A stretch of 64,000 nt of DNA. It comes from Nostocoides sp. HKS02 (lineage in GTDB: Bacteria; Actinomycetota; Actinomycetes; Actinomycetales; Dermatophilaceae). Below are positions 45,906 through 54,475 of the stretch, piece by piece. Each line of letters begins with the position of its first letter. Position 1 is the first letter of the stretch. The notes beneath the pieces were generated by a model. That model was not told the DNA's origin, did not search any database, and was given only the letters and a program-made list of their open reading frames with translations. Made by a program: the position numbers and the translations under genes. Location: positions 3,100,001 to 3,164,000 of the forward strand of contig NZ_CP046121.1 in NCBI RefSeq assembly GCF_009707485.1. The letters are read 5' to 3'.

Positions 45906-46523
45906 CTAGGCCCCCGGGCTGTAGGTCGAGGAGGTGCTGTTCGTCGCAACGACGAGCGCGATCACGATCGCGACGACCACCGCGATCACGAAGCACACGA
46001 CGAGCGCAATCCAGCCCCACTTGGTGAGCTTGGCCGAGGTGGCGGGCTCGTCCTTGCGGACAGCGGCGATGATGCCGAGGATCAGGCCCACGAGGCCGAA
46101 CCCGCAGCCCAGTGTCAGCAGGCCCGACACGACGAGCAGGGCGATCGTGTTGCCGCTGATGGTCTGGGGCGGGCTGTAGGCGGGGGATCCGTAGGCCAGG
46201 CCGGCGCCCGAGGTCGGGGCGCCGTACGCGGGTGCGCCGTAGGGGTTCTGCGGCGGGGGAGGGACCTGGCCGACGGGGTTGCCATACGGGTTGGCGTAGG
46301 GGTTCTGGGCCGTGGGGGGCGGGCCGTATGCCGGCGCGCCGGGACCGGGCGGCACCGGCGGGGCGGGCGGCGCCGGCGGGGCGGGCGACGCGGGGACGTC
46401 GGAAGGGACCTGCTGGGTGTGGGAGGTCTCGATGGCCGACGTGTCGTCGGTCGGCGGCGTGGGCTCGCTGGGAGCGGTGGGGTCGCGGAACTCTGGGCTC
46501 TCGTCGTGCGGCGTCTCGCTCAT
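45906..46523 (-). CDS. DUF4190 membrane protein with Pro-rich N-terminus
   Basis: 205 residues. A disordered Pro/Ala/Tyr-rich N-terminal half (about 1-120, NPYG and PAYG repeats) precedes two membrane helices (about 125-158 and 168-195) with the DUF4190 'GLVGLILGIIAAVRK' core. Function unknown. Such proteins are common in actinobacteria and probably sit in the cell membrane. Start ATG at 46523. Confidence 0.82.
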   Translation of the reverse strand: MSETPHDESPEFRDPTAPSEPTPPTDDTSAIETSHTQQVPSDVPASPAPPAPPAPPVPPGPGAPAYGPPPTAQNPYANPYGNPVGQVPPPPQNPYGAPAYGAPTSGAGLAYGSPAYSPPQTISGNTIALLVVSGLLTLGCGFGLVGLILGIIAAVRKDEPATSAKLTKWGWIALVVCFVIAVVVAIVIALVVATNSTSSTYSPGA

Positions 46524-46615
46524 CGCCAGTCCTTCGCTCGGTCCGGTGCAGGGGCCAAATCTAACTCCTGCCGCGCGGCTGGGGTCGCCAGGTCCGGGAA
46601 TGGCACTATCAGGGG

Positions 46616-47557
46616 GTGAGTACCGGACTGCCGCAGCGCGAGGCCAACCCTGAGCTGCCCGAGCGGGTGACCATCTACGAGGTCGGCCCCCGGGACGGCC
46701 TGCAGAACGAGAAGACCGTGGTTCCGGCGATGGTCAAGGTGGAGTTCATCCGCCGCCTGGCGGCTGCCGGGCTCGAGACCATCGAGACGACCTCCTTCGT
46801 GCCACCGGCGTGGGTGCCCCAGCTCGCCGACGCCACCGAGGTGCTTTCCGCCCTCGGCGAGGAGGGCCTCGGCCTGCGGCGTCCCGTCCTGGTCCCGAAC
46901 CAGCGCGGGCTCGACAACGCCCTCGCGGCGGGGGTCGGTGCGATCGCCATCTTCGGCAGCGCCACCGAGACCTTTGCGCGCAAGAACCTGAACCGCTCCG
47001 TGGCCGAGTCCATCGAGATGTTCGCCCCCGTGGTCCAGCGCGCGCGCGAGTCGGGGCTCTGGGTGCGCGCCTACGTGTCGATGTGTTTCGGCGACCCTTG
47101 GGAGGGCCCGGTGCCCATCGACCAGGTCGTCGACGTCTCAGTCCGGCTCATGGACCTCGGGGCCGACCAGCTCTCGCTCGGCGACACGATCGGCGTCGGG
47201 ACCACGGGCCACGTGAGCCGGCTGCTCGATGCCCTCGACACGCGGGGGGTCGGCGCTGACCGCATCGGGGTGCACTTCCACGACACCTACGGCCAGGCGC
47301 TCGCGAACACGATGACGGCCCTGCGCCACGGTGTCACGGTGGTCGACGCCTCGACGGGCGGGCTCGGCGGCTGCCCCTACGCCAAGAGCGCCACGGGCAA
47401 CCTCGCGACCGAGGACCTCGTCTGGGCGCTCGACGGCGCGGGCGTCCGGACGGGTGTCGACCTCGCTGCCCTGGTCGAGACCAGCACGTGGATGGCCGGC
47501 CACCTCGGCCGCCCCTCACCCTCACGGGTCGTCAAGGCCCTCGCCGGAGGCGGCTGA
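46616..47557 (+). CDS. mvaB: hydroxymethylglutaryl-CoA lyase
   Basis: 313 residues of the DRE-TIM metallolyase family. 'VTIYEVGPRDGLQNEK' (metal-binding Asp), 'ETTSFVPPAWVPQ', 'VRAYVSMCFGDP', 'LSLGDTIGVG', 'HFHDTYGQAL' (metal His pair) and the catalytic 'GGLGGCPYAKSATGN' glycine loop with Cys are all present. It cleaves HMG-CoA to acetyl-CoA and acetoacetate in leucine breakdown. This fits the acyl-CoA dehydrogenase and HSD10 genes elsewhere in the window. GTG at 46616; no clear ribosome binding site. Confidence 0.92.
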   Translation: MSTGLPQREANPELPERVTIYEVGPRDGLQNEKTVVPAMVKVEFIRRLAAAGLETIETTSFVPPAWVPQLADATEVLSALGEEGLGLRRPVLVPNQRGLDNALAAGVGAIAIFGSATETFARKNLNRSVAESIEMFAPVVQRARESGLWVRAYVSMCFGDPWEGPVPIDQVVDVSVRLMDLGADQLSLGDTIGVGTTGHVSRLLDALDTRGVGADRIGVHFHDTYGQALANTMTALRHGVTVVDASTGGLGGCPYAKSATGNLATEDLVWALDGAGVRTGVDLAALVETSTWMAGHLGRPSPSRVVKALAGGG

Positions 47558-47569
47558 CAGCCCTGCCGG

Positions 47570-49840
47570 TCACCCCGGTGCGGCGCCGGTCACGCGGTGG
47601 ATCGACAGCGTCCGGGTCGCGCCATCGGTGATCCCCTGGACCCGCCCGCCCTCGACCCGCTGCGGGTAGAACAGCATCCGTTGCACCCGGCCGTCGGCGT
47701 CGGAGTACCCCAGCCACACGGCTTGCCGGTCTGCCGCGGCTTCACGCAACACGGCGAGGGTGGTGGTCGGGTCGGTGCTCCCCAGTGAGGGACCGGGGCG
47801 CATCGCCAGCTGCTCGCGCTGGTATGCCGCCGACTCCTCGCCCGCGCGCAGCGCGCTCACCAGGGTGGTGACCAGCTCCTCGTCGACGGCCCGCGAGGTC
47901 ACCGGTGCCGAGCGGCGCTGCTGCGGAGTGCGGTGGCGTCCGGCCGACGGCACGACGACTCCGCCGTCAGGAGTCTCGGCGACGGGGGCAAATCCGTTCT
48001 CGCGCAAGAACTCCAGGACGGTGTCGGCGGCCGCTTGGGACACCAGCACCGTCGGAGCGATGCTGCGCAGCTGCAGCGGTGACAGGGCGCGCTCGGCCAG
48101 CATGGCGCCCAGCGTCGTCTCGTCGTCGCACCGGATGTAGGCGCGCGCGGCGCCGACCCGCGCCTGACCGTGCCGTCGTGCCACGTCACGGACGAGATAC
48201 TCGAGCGGCTGGGGAATCGGCGTCTGGCTGGCGTCACCCAGGCCGCCGAGGACCTGGTCGACGGACCATCCGGCGTCGAGCGCGCGACGCACCGAGTCGG
48301 GCGTGAACCGGTAGACGGTCGCACCGCCGCGCGACTCGATGTCGGCCACCAGTCGCAGGAAGGTGGCCAGCCCGCCCTCGAGCGGGCCGGGCGCGATGGC
48401 CGTGAGGTCCGCCTGGAGCAGGATGTGGGCGATCGGCTCGGGCAGGTGCGGCTGCATGGCGGCCGCGAGCTCGCGCGGGCCGTCAGCCGCCAGCAGCGCC
48501 CGGCCGGCCGAGGAGAGCGCGCCGCGCCCCGTCACGCCCAGCCACTCGGCTTCGCGCAGGACCCCCTCGATGACTGCGCGGAGGCTCGACGGCACCCGCC
48601 GCGGGCGCCGCCACCGCAGCGCCGCCTCGATGTCCGTCGCCGAGACGGCGACGCCGGGTGCCGCGGCCTGGAGGTGCTCGAGGACGTCGCGCCGCAGGGC
48701 GCGGGCCGGTGGCCAGTGCGCGTCGGGGCCCAGGGCGTTGACCGTCCCCGAGATCCCTGGGGGCGTCGTCCCCACCAGGTGGGCGGCGCGGGTGCTCCCG
48801 AGCCAGCCCTGGGCGAGGGTGGCCCATCGGTCGGCACCCGGCTGCTGTTGCCACTCGTCGTACGCAGGCGTGGGTGCCCACGACGGCTCGAGGGAGCCGT
48901 CGTCGGCGAGCAGCCCCGCGGCATACGCGACCTCGACCACGAATGCGCCGCGGACCTCGTCGACGTCGAGGGTGGTGCAGATCCGCTTGAGGTCCCGCAC
49001 CGCCAGCCCACCCGCGCGCAGCACCCGGGGCGGTCGCAGCCCCCACGTGGCCGCGACCTCGTCGACGAGGGCGAGCAGGTCGGTGACCTCCTGGCCAGCC
49101 GCGCCATCCACTGCGGCCGGGTCGCGTTCGATGCCCACCACCGGCTGGGGCGTGAGTGCGGGCTCGGCGTGCGTGCGGCCGCCGCGGAGGACCAGGGCGA
49201 CCTCGCGAGGCAGCACGAGCTGCTCACCCGAGGAGGCGACGAGGTGGTGTTCGAGCAGCCAGCGCGCGCCCTCTGCCACCCGGTCGGGCGTTCCCGCTGG
49301 CAGCAGCGCCACCGGCGGCCCCCATGCGAGGCGGTCGAGGATCGCCCGAGCTGCCGCGGGGGCCGAGGCGACCAGGGCGGTGAGGTCGGCGGAGTCGCGG
49401 GCCGGGAGCTGGAGGTCGGCTGCCGCGGGACCCAGGCCCGCCGGGTGGACGAGCACCTCGCCGACGGTGCGGACCAGCCGCAGCCCCTCGGGACTGTGCC
49501 ACAGCAGGGCGAGTTCCCAGAGGTCGTCGAGCAGCCCGGTGGCAGTCGGGATGTCGGTGTCGAGCAGCCCGGCCACAGCGCCGGGGTCGATGGGTGAGGG
49601 GCTGGCGGTGGCGGCTTCGAGGGCCTGCAGGTGGGCCAGGTCGAGTCCGTCGACAGCCCGGTGCACGCTGGCGCGCGTGCTGGCGCGCGCGGCCAGCGAG
49701 GACAGGTCTGCCGGGGCTGGCCGGGCGAGGTCCTGGCGTCCGTGCAGGAGGTCGCGCAGCTGCTCATCGGACCGCCCACGGATGTCGTCGGCCATCGAGC
49801 GTGCGGCGCTCGGGCGCGGTGGACGAGAGGTGAGGGTCAC
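47570..49840 (-). CDS. helicase-associated domain protein (XPB partner family)
   Basis: 756 residues. 'LRDLLHGRQDLARPAPADLSSLAARAS' near the N-terminus and 'ILLQADLTAIAPGPLEGG' in the middle mark the helicase-associated (helicase_C_3-type) family. A WYL-like beta-barrel at the C-terminus (about 690-750, 'ADRQAVWLGYSDADGRVQRM') ends it. In mycobacteria the homologue is encoded directly beside the XPB helicase. Here DUF4190 and mvaB lie between them. It probably works with the XPB-type helicase in DNA repair. GTG at 49840; ATG at 49795 is possible. Confidence 0.8.
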   Translation of the reverse strand: MTLTSRPPRPSAARSMADDIRGRSDEQLRDLLHGRQDLARPAPADLSSLAARASTRASVHRAVDGLDLAHLQALEAATASPSPIDPGAVAGLLDTDIPTATGLLDDLWELALLWHSPEGLRLVRTVGEVLVHPAGLGPAAADLQLPARDSADLTALVASAPAAARAILDRLAWGPPVALLPAGTPDRVAEGARWLLEHHLVASSGEQLVLPREVALVLRGGRTHAEPALTPQPVVGIERDPAAVDGAAGQEVTDLLALVDEVAATWGLRPPRVLRAGGLAVRDLKRICTTLDVDEVRGAFVVEVAYAAGLLADDGSLEPSWAPTPAYDEWQQQPGADRWATLAQGWLGSTRAAHLVGTTPPGISGTVNALGPDAHWPPARALRRDVLEHLQAAAPGVAVSATDIEAALRWRRPRRVPSSLRAVIEGVLREAEWLGVTGRGALSSAGRALLAADGPRELAAAMQPHLPEPIAHILLQADLTAIAPGPLEGGLATFLRLVADIESRGGATVYRFTPDSVRRALDAGWSVDQVLGGLGDASQTPIPQPLEYLVRDVARRHGQARVGAARAYIRCDDETTLGAMLAERALSPLQLRSIAPTVLVSQAAADTVLEFLRENGFAPVAETPDGGVVVPSAGRHRTPQQRRSAPVTSRAVDEELVTTLVSALRAGEESAAYQREQLAMRPGPSLGSTDPTTTLAVLREAAADRQAVWLGYSDADGRVQRMLFYPQRVEGGRVQGITDGATRTLSIHRVTGAAPG

Positions 49841-49939
49841 CGCACCACGGTAGTGCCCCGGCGCGGGGCGGACTCTCAGTCGTTTCGCACCCGACTCACA
49901 GCCTGCTCATTCATAGTGGTGCTGACGAGAGGAGGCGCC

Positions 49940-50666
49940 ATGACGGAGCCGACCACCCCGCGAGGACCGCAGGAGCCCACGAGCCAGCCGCAGAGTGACC
50001 CCAACGCAGGCGGGCGAGGGCCCGACCCGACCGCGCCCACCCCAGCCGTGCACCCCACCGCGCCGATGCCGGTGAGCCCCCCCTCCCCGCCCGGTCAGGG
50101 GTCCGGGCCTGTTCCGTCAGGCCACGTCGACCACGGGCGGGCTCATCGCGGTGATCGTCGCGGCCTGCCTCGTCGCCCTGATGGTGATCGCCCTGGCCGG
50201 CGCTGGCCTGTTCGTCGGCGCGCGGCTGCTCGGCCACCACGCCGACGTGGCCCGCGTCCAGCACGCGGGGCCGGGTCAGCTGTCTCCCGGTCAACGCAAG
50301 AAGCTGGAGGGCAAGGGCCCGATGGCCCCGGGAATGCCCGGCTTCGGCAAGGGTCAGGGCAACGGCTCGCGGCTCGGCCCGCTCATGGGCGGCGTTGCCG
50401 GCCTCGGCGCTATCCAGCACGGTGAGTTCACCACGCAGGGCGCGAACGGCACCGCCACCGTGATGACCGTGCAGCGAGGTACCGTCACGGCCGCCAGCGC
50501 GACCTCCCTCACGGTGCGCAGCGACGACGGCTTCACCGCGACGTATGCCGTCGATGCGACCACCCGCGGGCTGCGCACCGGGCTGGCCAAGGGCGATGTC
50601 GTGCTGGTGGTCGCGAACAAGGCTGGCGCCAAGGCCGTCCTGGTTCGAGCCGCCCGCACCCCCTGA
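49940..50666 (+). pseudogene. DUF5666-like membrane protein, frameshifted (likely sequencing error)
   Basis: Pro/Thr-rich N-terminus starting MTEPTTPRGPQEP. After one base is removed from the seven-C run at 50077-50083, the frame continues SPPPRPVRGPGLFRQATSTT into a membrane helix ('LIAVIVAACLVALMVIALAG') and an extracytoplasmic domain. That domain has 'GTVTAASATSLTVRSDDGFT' and 'KGDVVLVVANKAGAKAVLV', the DUF5666 beta-barrel pattern. GAGGAGG precedes the ATG. Function unknown; it is probably a membrane-anchored surface domain. Confidence 0.75.
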
Positions 50667-50694
50667 GGCACCGGACCGGAGCTAGGTTGACCGG

Positions 50695-51618
50695 GTGACC
50701 TCTCCTCTCAGCGGTGAACAGTGGACGATCCGGCACGGCAGCCACGAGGTGACCGTCGTGCAGGTGGGTGGTGGGCTGCGGACGTACACGGTCGACGGGG
50801 TCGACCTCGTGGCCGGCTACCGGGCCGATGAGGTCGCCCGATTCGGCCGCGGTCAGCTGCTCATGCCGTGGCCGAACCGGATTCGCGACGGCCGCTACAC
50901 CTGGGGTGGCACGGAGTACCAGCTGCCGCTGAGCGAACCTGCCCACCTGAACGCCAGTCATGGCCTCGTCCGCTGGATGCCGTGGCAGGCGGCGTGGCGC
51001 GACGAGAACGCGCTGTCGGTCACGACGACGCTCTTTCCCCAGCCGGGGTGGGACGGCCTGCTCGAGCTCGAGGTCGTCTACGCGCTGGGCGAGGCGGGGC
51101 TTGCCGTGACCAGCACGGCGACCAACGCTGGTCCCGGGCCGGTGCCGTTCGGGTACGGCGCCCATCCGTACGTCGCCATCGGCGACACCCCGCTGGCGGA
51201 GGTGGTGCTGCGGGTGCCTGCAGGCATGGAGATCCTGGTCGACGACCGGTTGCTGCCGACGGAGACCACCCCGGTGCGGCCAGAGGTCGACTTCCGTCAC
51301 CCCCGTGCGCTCGGCTCGACCAGGCTCGACACGGCATACACGATGGTTGACCGCGACGCAGCCAGCGGGCGCTGGGAGGTCGCGATCTCGGGACTGCGCG
51401 ACCGCCCCGACGTGACGATCTGGGGGGATGAGGCGTTCGAATGGGTGCAGGTCTTCACCGCCCAGGGCGCCGACACCGGGGTGAAGGGATCGCGTGGCGT
51501 CGCCGTCGAGCCGATGAGCTGCCCCGCCGATGCGTTCAACTCGGGCGCCGGGCTCGTGACGCTCGCGCCGGGTCAGTCGTGGACGGGCACCTGGGGGATC
51601 CGCCCCGAGTCCGTCTGA
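50695..51618 (+). CDS. aldose 1-epimerase family protein
   Basis: 307 residues. 'LLMPWPNRIRDGRYTWGG', 'NASHGLVRWMPW' (His), 'VPFGYGAHPYV' (catalytic His) and 'GVAVEPMSCPADAFNSG' (catalytic Glu) are the GalM fold landmarks. It interconverts the alpha and beta anomers of a hexose or a phosphorylated sugar. Start GTG at 50695. Its last 46 bp overlap the convergent MFS gene, so transcription of one may affect the other. Confidence 0.88.
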   Translation: MTSPLSGEQWTIRHGSHEVTVVQVGGGLRTYTVDGVDLVAGYRADEVARFGRGQLLMPWPNRIRDGRYTWGGTEYQLPLSEPAHLNASHGLVRWMPWQAAWRDENALSVTTTLFPQPGWDGLLELEVVYALGEAGLAVTSTATNAGPGPVPFGYGAHPYVAIGDTPLAEVVLRVPAGMEILVDDRLLPTETTPVRPEVDFRHPRALGSTRLDTAYTMVDRDAASGRWEVAISGLRDRPDVTIWGDEAFEWVQVFTAQGADTGVKGSRGVAVEPMSCPADAFNSGAGLVTLAPGQSWTGTWGIRPESV

Positions 51619-52877
51619 AGACCGTTGACCGCCGGGGTGATGCGCGTCTCGACAACCCGGGCGAGCGCGGCCATCGCCGCACACCCGGCCACGATCATGA
51701 CAACGAACGCGCTCGACCACTGGTGGTCGAGCATGACGCCCGCGACGACGGGGCCGAGGATTGTGCCCGCCTGGAATGCGCCGGCGTTGACCGCGTTGTA
51801 GCGGCCGCGCAGGTGGTCGGGTGCGAGGTCGTTGGTGATGGCGGGGATGGTCGGCTGGAGCAGGGTCTCGCCCAGGGCGAACAGCGCGTGGAAGGCCAGC
51901 ACCCCGGCTGCCGCGAGGACGGTGCCCGCAGCCAGACCGGTCAGTCCCAGCAGCACCCACGCGCTGGCCCACAGGGCCGCCATGACGACCAGGGCCCGGG
52001 TGCGGCGTCGGCCCGTGATGCGGCGCAGGACGAAGAACTGCAAGCCGACGATGACGGCGGTGTTGACGGCGAACGCGAAACCGACGACGCCGGTCGACAC
52101 GTGGCTCACCTGGCGGGCGAAGGCCGGGAAGCCGGCCTCCATCTGGCCGTAGCCGACGAAGGTGCCGAGGAAGGTCAGCAGGGTCACCCAGATGACCGCG
52201 GGGTCGCGCAGGATCGTGCGGTAGGACCCCTGCCCGGCATCGACGTCTGCGGGCCGCTCGACCCGGCCGTGGACGTGGCGCAGGGGACCGAGGAGAAGGA
52301 CGATCGGGACGAGCATGGTCACGGCGTTGACCAGGAAGATGACCGTGAAGGTGCTCGGCTCACGCACGTCGGTGTAGAGGCCGCCGATCACGCCGCCCAG
52401 CCCGATGCCGAGGTTGACCAGGGCGAAGTTGACCCCGAAGTACTGCTGTCGCGCGGGCCCCGTCACGATCGCCGCCACCAGTGCGTTGAACGCTGGCCAG
52501 CTCACGCCGAAGTTGAACCCGATGAACAGGAACGACACGGCCACCACGGCGGGTGTGGTCGCGAACGCCAGGATCGTGCACCCGACCACCTGGGCAGCCG
52601 TGGCGGCGAGCACCATGGTGCGGGCGCCGACCCGGTCGGTCAGCGAGCCCCCCGGGCCGGTGACGGCCAGGGCCACCACGGCGATGAACGCCATCAGGAG
52701 ACCGGCCAGGTCGAGCGAGATCCCACGGACCTCGTGCAGGTAGATGACGGTGAACGGAAGGGTCATGCCGCGGCCCAGGGTCTGCACCGCCACCGTCGAG
52801 AGCAGCCAGCGACCCTCGGTGGACAGCTCCGCCCAGAAGCCGCGCATGCTCTGCCCCGACGCCGTTGCCTCACTCAC
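51573..52877 (-). CDS. MFS transporter, MdtH/drug-efflux-like
   Basis: 434 residues, twelve predicted membrane helices. The loop 2-3 motif 'GSLTDRVGARTMVLAA' and the mid-protein 'NFGVSWPAFNALVA' and 'RGRYNAVNAGAFQAG' stretches fit the DHA1 efflux class. Substrate unknown. GTG at 52877. The C-terminal 15 codons are encoded inside the antisense of the epimerase gene's 3' end. Confidence 0.8.
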   Translation of the reverse strand: MSEATASGQSMRGFWAELSTEGRWLLSTVAVQTLGRGMTLPFTVIYLHEVRGISLDLAGLLMAFIAVVALAVTGPGGSLTDRVGARTMVLAATAAQVVGCTILAFATTPAVVAVSFLFIGFNFGVSWPAFNALVAAIVTGPARQQYFGVNFALVNLGIGLGGVIGGLYTDVREPSTFTVIFLVNAVTMLVPIVLLLGPLRHVHGRVERPADVDAGQGSYRTILRDPAVIWVTLLTFLGTFVGYGQMEAGFPAFARQVSHVSTGVVGFAFAVNTAVIVGLQFFVLRRITGRRRTRALVVMAALWASAWVLLGLTGLAAGTVLAAAGVLAFHALFALGETLLQPTIPAITNDLAPDHLRGRYNAVNAGAFQAGTILGPVVAGVMLDHQWSSAFVVMIVAGCAAMAALARVVETRITPAVNGLQTDSGRIPQVPVHD

Positions 52878-53049
52878 CCGTCAATCCTGCCGTACGGCAC
52901 CGACATCGCCCCACCGGGTTTTCCGCTCCGGGTCTCGCGCCCATGCGCCCGCGGAAAGGATTTGGCGGCACGCGTTAGCCTTGCGGGAGCGCAACGGCGC
53001 ACCCCAACGTTTCGAGACAGCGGTCTCTCATTCACGGCAGAGGTGGACA

Positions 53050-53445
53050 GTGCCTACTGGCAAGGTCAAGTGGTACGACGCGGAGAAGGGCTTCGGCTTC
53101 ATCTCCGACGACGACGGTGGTGACGTGTTCCTGCACGCGAACGCGCTGCCCGAGGGCGTGGGCACGCTCAAGGGCGGCGTCCGCGTGGAGTTCAGCGTGG
53201 CCGAAGGTCGCCGTGGCACCCAGGCGCTGCAGGTGACGCTGCTCGAGCCGGCCCCGTCGGTGGCCGCGGGCAAGCGTGAAGCCAGCCGCAAGTCTCCCGA
53301 GGACCTTGCTCCGCTGGTCGAGGACGCCATCAAGCTGCTCGACAACGCCTCGAACTCGCTTCGGCGCGGCCGACGCCTAGACAAGGACCACGGGGCCAAG
53401 CTCGCCCAGGTGCTGCGCTTCCTCGCCGACCAGCTGGAGCCGTGA
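53050..53445 (+). CDS. cold-shock domain protein with C-terminal extension
   Basis: 131 residues. The cold-shock domain (1-65: 'GKVKWYDAEKGFGFISDDDG', 'DVFLHANAL') keeps both RNA-binding motifs, KGFGFI and VFLH. A 65-residue extension ('PEDLAPLVEDAIKLLDNASN', 'GAKLAQVLRFLADQLEP') is helical. Typical Csp proteins stop at about 67 residues. The GTG at 53050 follows AGAGGTGGA. Its TGA overlaps the DUF3027 ATG as TGATG, so the two proteins are made together. Confidence 0.88.
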   Translation: MPTGKVKWYDAEKGFGFISDDDGGDVFLHANALPEGVGTLKGGVRVEFSVAEGRRGTQALQVTLLEPAPSVAAGKREASRKSPEDLAPLVEDAIKLLDNASNSLRRGRRLDKDHGAKLAQVLRFLADQLEP

Positions 53446-54179
53446 TGGCACCCGCCAAGGACGCCGTCCTCGCTGCAGCGGTCGACCTCGCCCGTGCGGC
53501 CGCCGAGACGATCGCCGAGCCCGGCACCGTCGGCGACCACCTCAGCATGGAGCTCGAGGACGAGCGGCTTGCGACCCACTACTTCGCCTGCACCGCCAAG
53601 GCCTACCCCGGCTGGCGGTGGGCGGTCACGATCGCCCGCGTGCCCCGCGGCAAGGTCGCGACGGTGTGTGAGACCAACCTCGTGCCCGGTGAGGGTGCGC
53701 TGCTCTCACCCGAGTGGCTGCCGTATGCCGACCGGCTCGCGCCGGGCGACGTCGGCGCCGGCGACGTCCTCCCCTACAAGCAGGACGACCCGCTGCTCGA
53801 GGCTGGCTTCGAGGCGACCGGTGACGAGGAGGTCGACCAGCTCGCGACGTTCGAGCTCGGACTCGGTCGCAAGCGCGTCCTGTCGGCCGAGGGCCGCGAG
53901 GCCGCGGCCCAGCGGTGGTACGAAGGCGAGGGCGGCCCGCACTCCGACGTCGCCGAGAAGGCCCCCGCCCCCTGCTCGACGTGCGGGTACTTCCTCCCGA
54001 TGGCGGGTGCACTTCGCGCTTTTTTCGGCGTGTGCGCCAACGCCTGGTCACCCAGCGACGGTCACGTCGTCAGTCTTGACCACGGCTGCGGCGCCCACTC
54101 CGAGATCGACGTCGAGGCTGCCGAGCCGTTGGTCGCGACCGAGCCGATCGTCGACGAGATGGCGTACGACCTCGTCTGA
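53445..54179 (+). CDS. DUF3027 family protein
   Basis: 244 residues. 'WRWAVTIARVPRGKVATVCE', 'LLSPEWLPYADRL', 'CSTCGYFLPMAGALRAFFGV' and 'CANAWSPSDGHVVSLDHGCG' are the DUF3027 conserved blocks. The four cysteines (CSTC, CAN, HGC) could bind zinc. The family is actinobacterial, is regularly found next to a cold-shock protein gene and has no known role. Start ATG at 53445 overlaps the csp stop. Confidence 0.87.
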   Translation: MAPAKDAVLAAAVDLARAAAETIAEPGTVGDHLSMELEDERLATHYFACTAKAYPGWRWAVTIARVPRGKVATVCETNLVPGEGALLSPEWLPYADRLAPGDVGAGDVLPYKQDDPLLEAGFEATGDEEVDQLATFELGLGRKRVLSAEGREAAAQRWYEGEGGPHSDVAEKAPAPCSTCGYFLPMAGALRAFFGVCANAWSPSDGHVVSLDHGCGAHSEIDVEAAEPLVATEPIVDEMAYDLV

Positions 54180-54184
54180 GACCG

Positions 54185-54421
54185 TTAGCTCGCTTCGTGG
54201 GCGTTGCCCCGGCCCCGCCGGACGTACGCGTAGCCGAACAGCCCCAGGGCGATCCCGGTGACGCAGGTCCACGGCCACCACGCCTGGTCGCCCCGGTGGA
54301 GGCTGGGCACGACCAGCGTGACCACGAGCGCCACGACCCACGCGGCGGTGCCCCCGACGATGATCCGAGGCGTGCTCACCGGAAGGGGTTCGAGCTCCGG
54401 GCTGCGCTCCGACTCGGTCAC
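54185..54421 (-). CDS. DUF2530 small membrane protein
   Basis: 78 residues with two membrane helices (about 20-42 and 50-68). 'GGTAAWVVALVVTLVVPSL', 'DQAWWPWTCVTGIALGLFGY' and a basic 'YVRRGRG' tail match DUF2530. Function unknown. It faces the DUF3027 gene tail to tail, 5 bp apart. Confidence 0.82.
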   Translation of the reverse strand: MTESERSPELEPLPVSTPRIIVGGTAAWVVALVVTLVVPSLHRGDQAWWPWTCVTGIALGLFGYAYVRRGRGNAHEAS

Positions 54422-54461
54422 GGCGCCAGCCTAGCCTTCACGCCTCGGAAACCTGCAGGCC

Positions 54462-54467
54462 CTACTC
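54462..54467 (+). promoter_or_regulatory. -10 box of the NCS2 permease gene, leaderless start
   Basis: TACTCT lies 8 nt before the ATG at 54476, and no ribosome binding site is seen. The same layout occurs at gabT, the mod operon and the DUF4031 gene. Confidence 0.4.
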
Positions 54468-54475
54468 TGCTGCCC

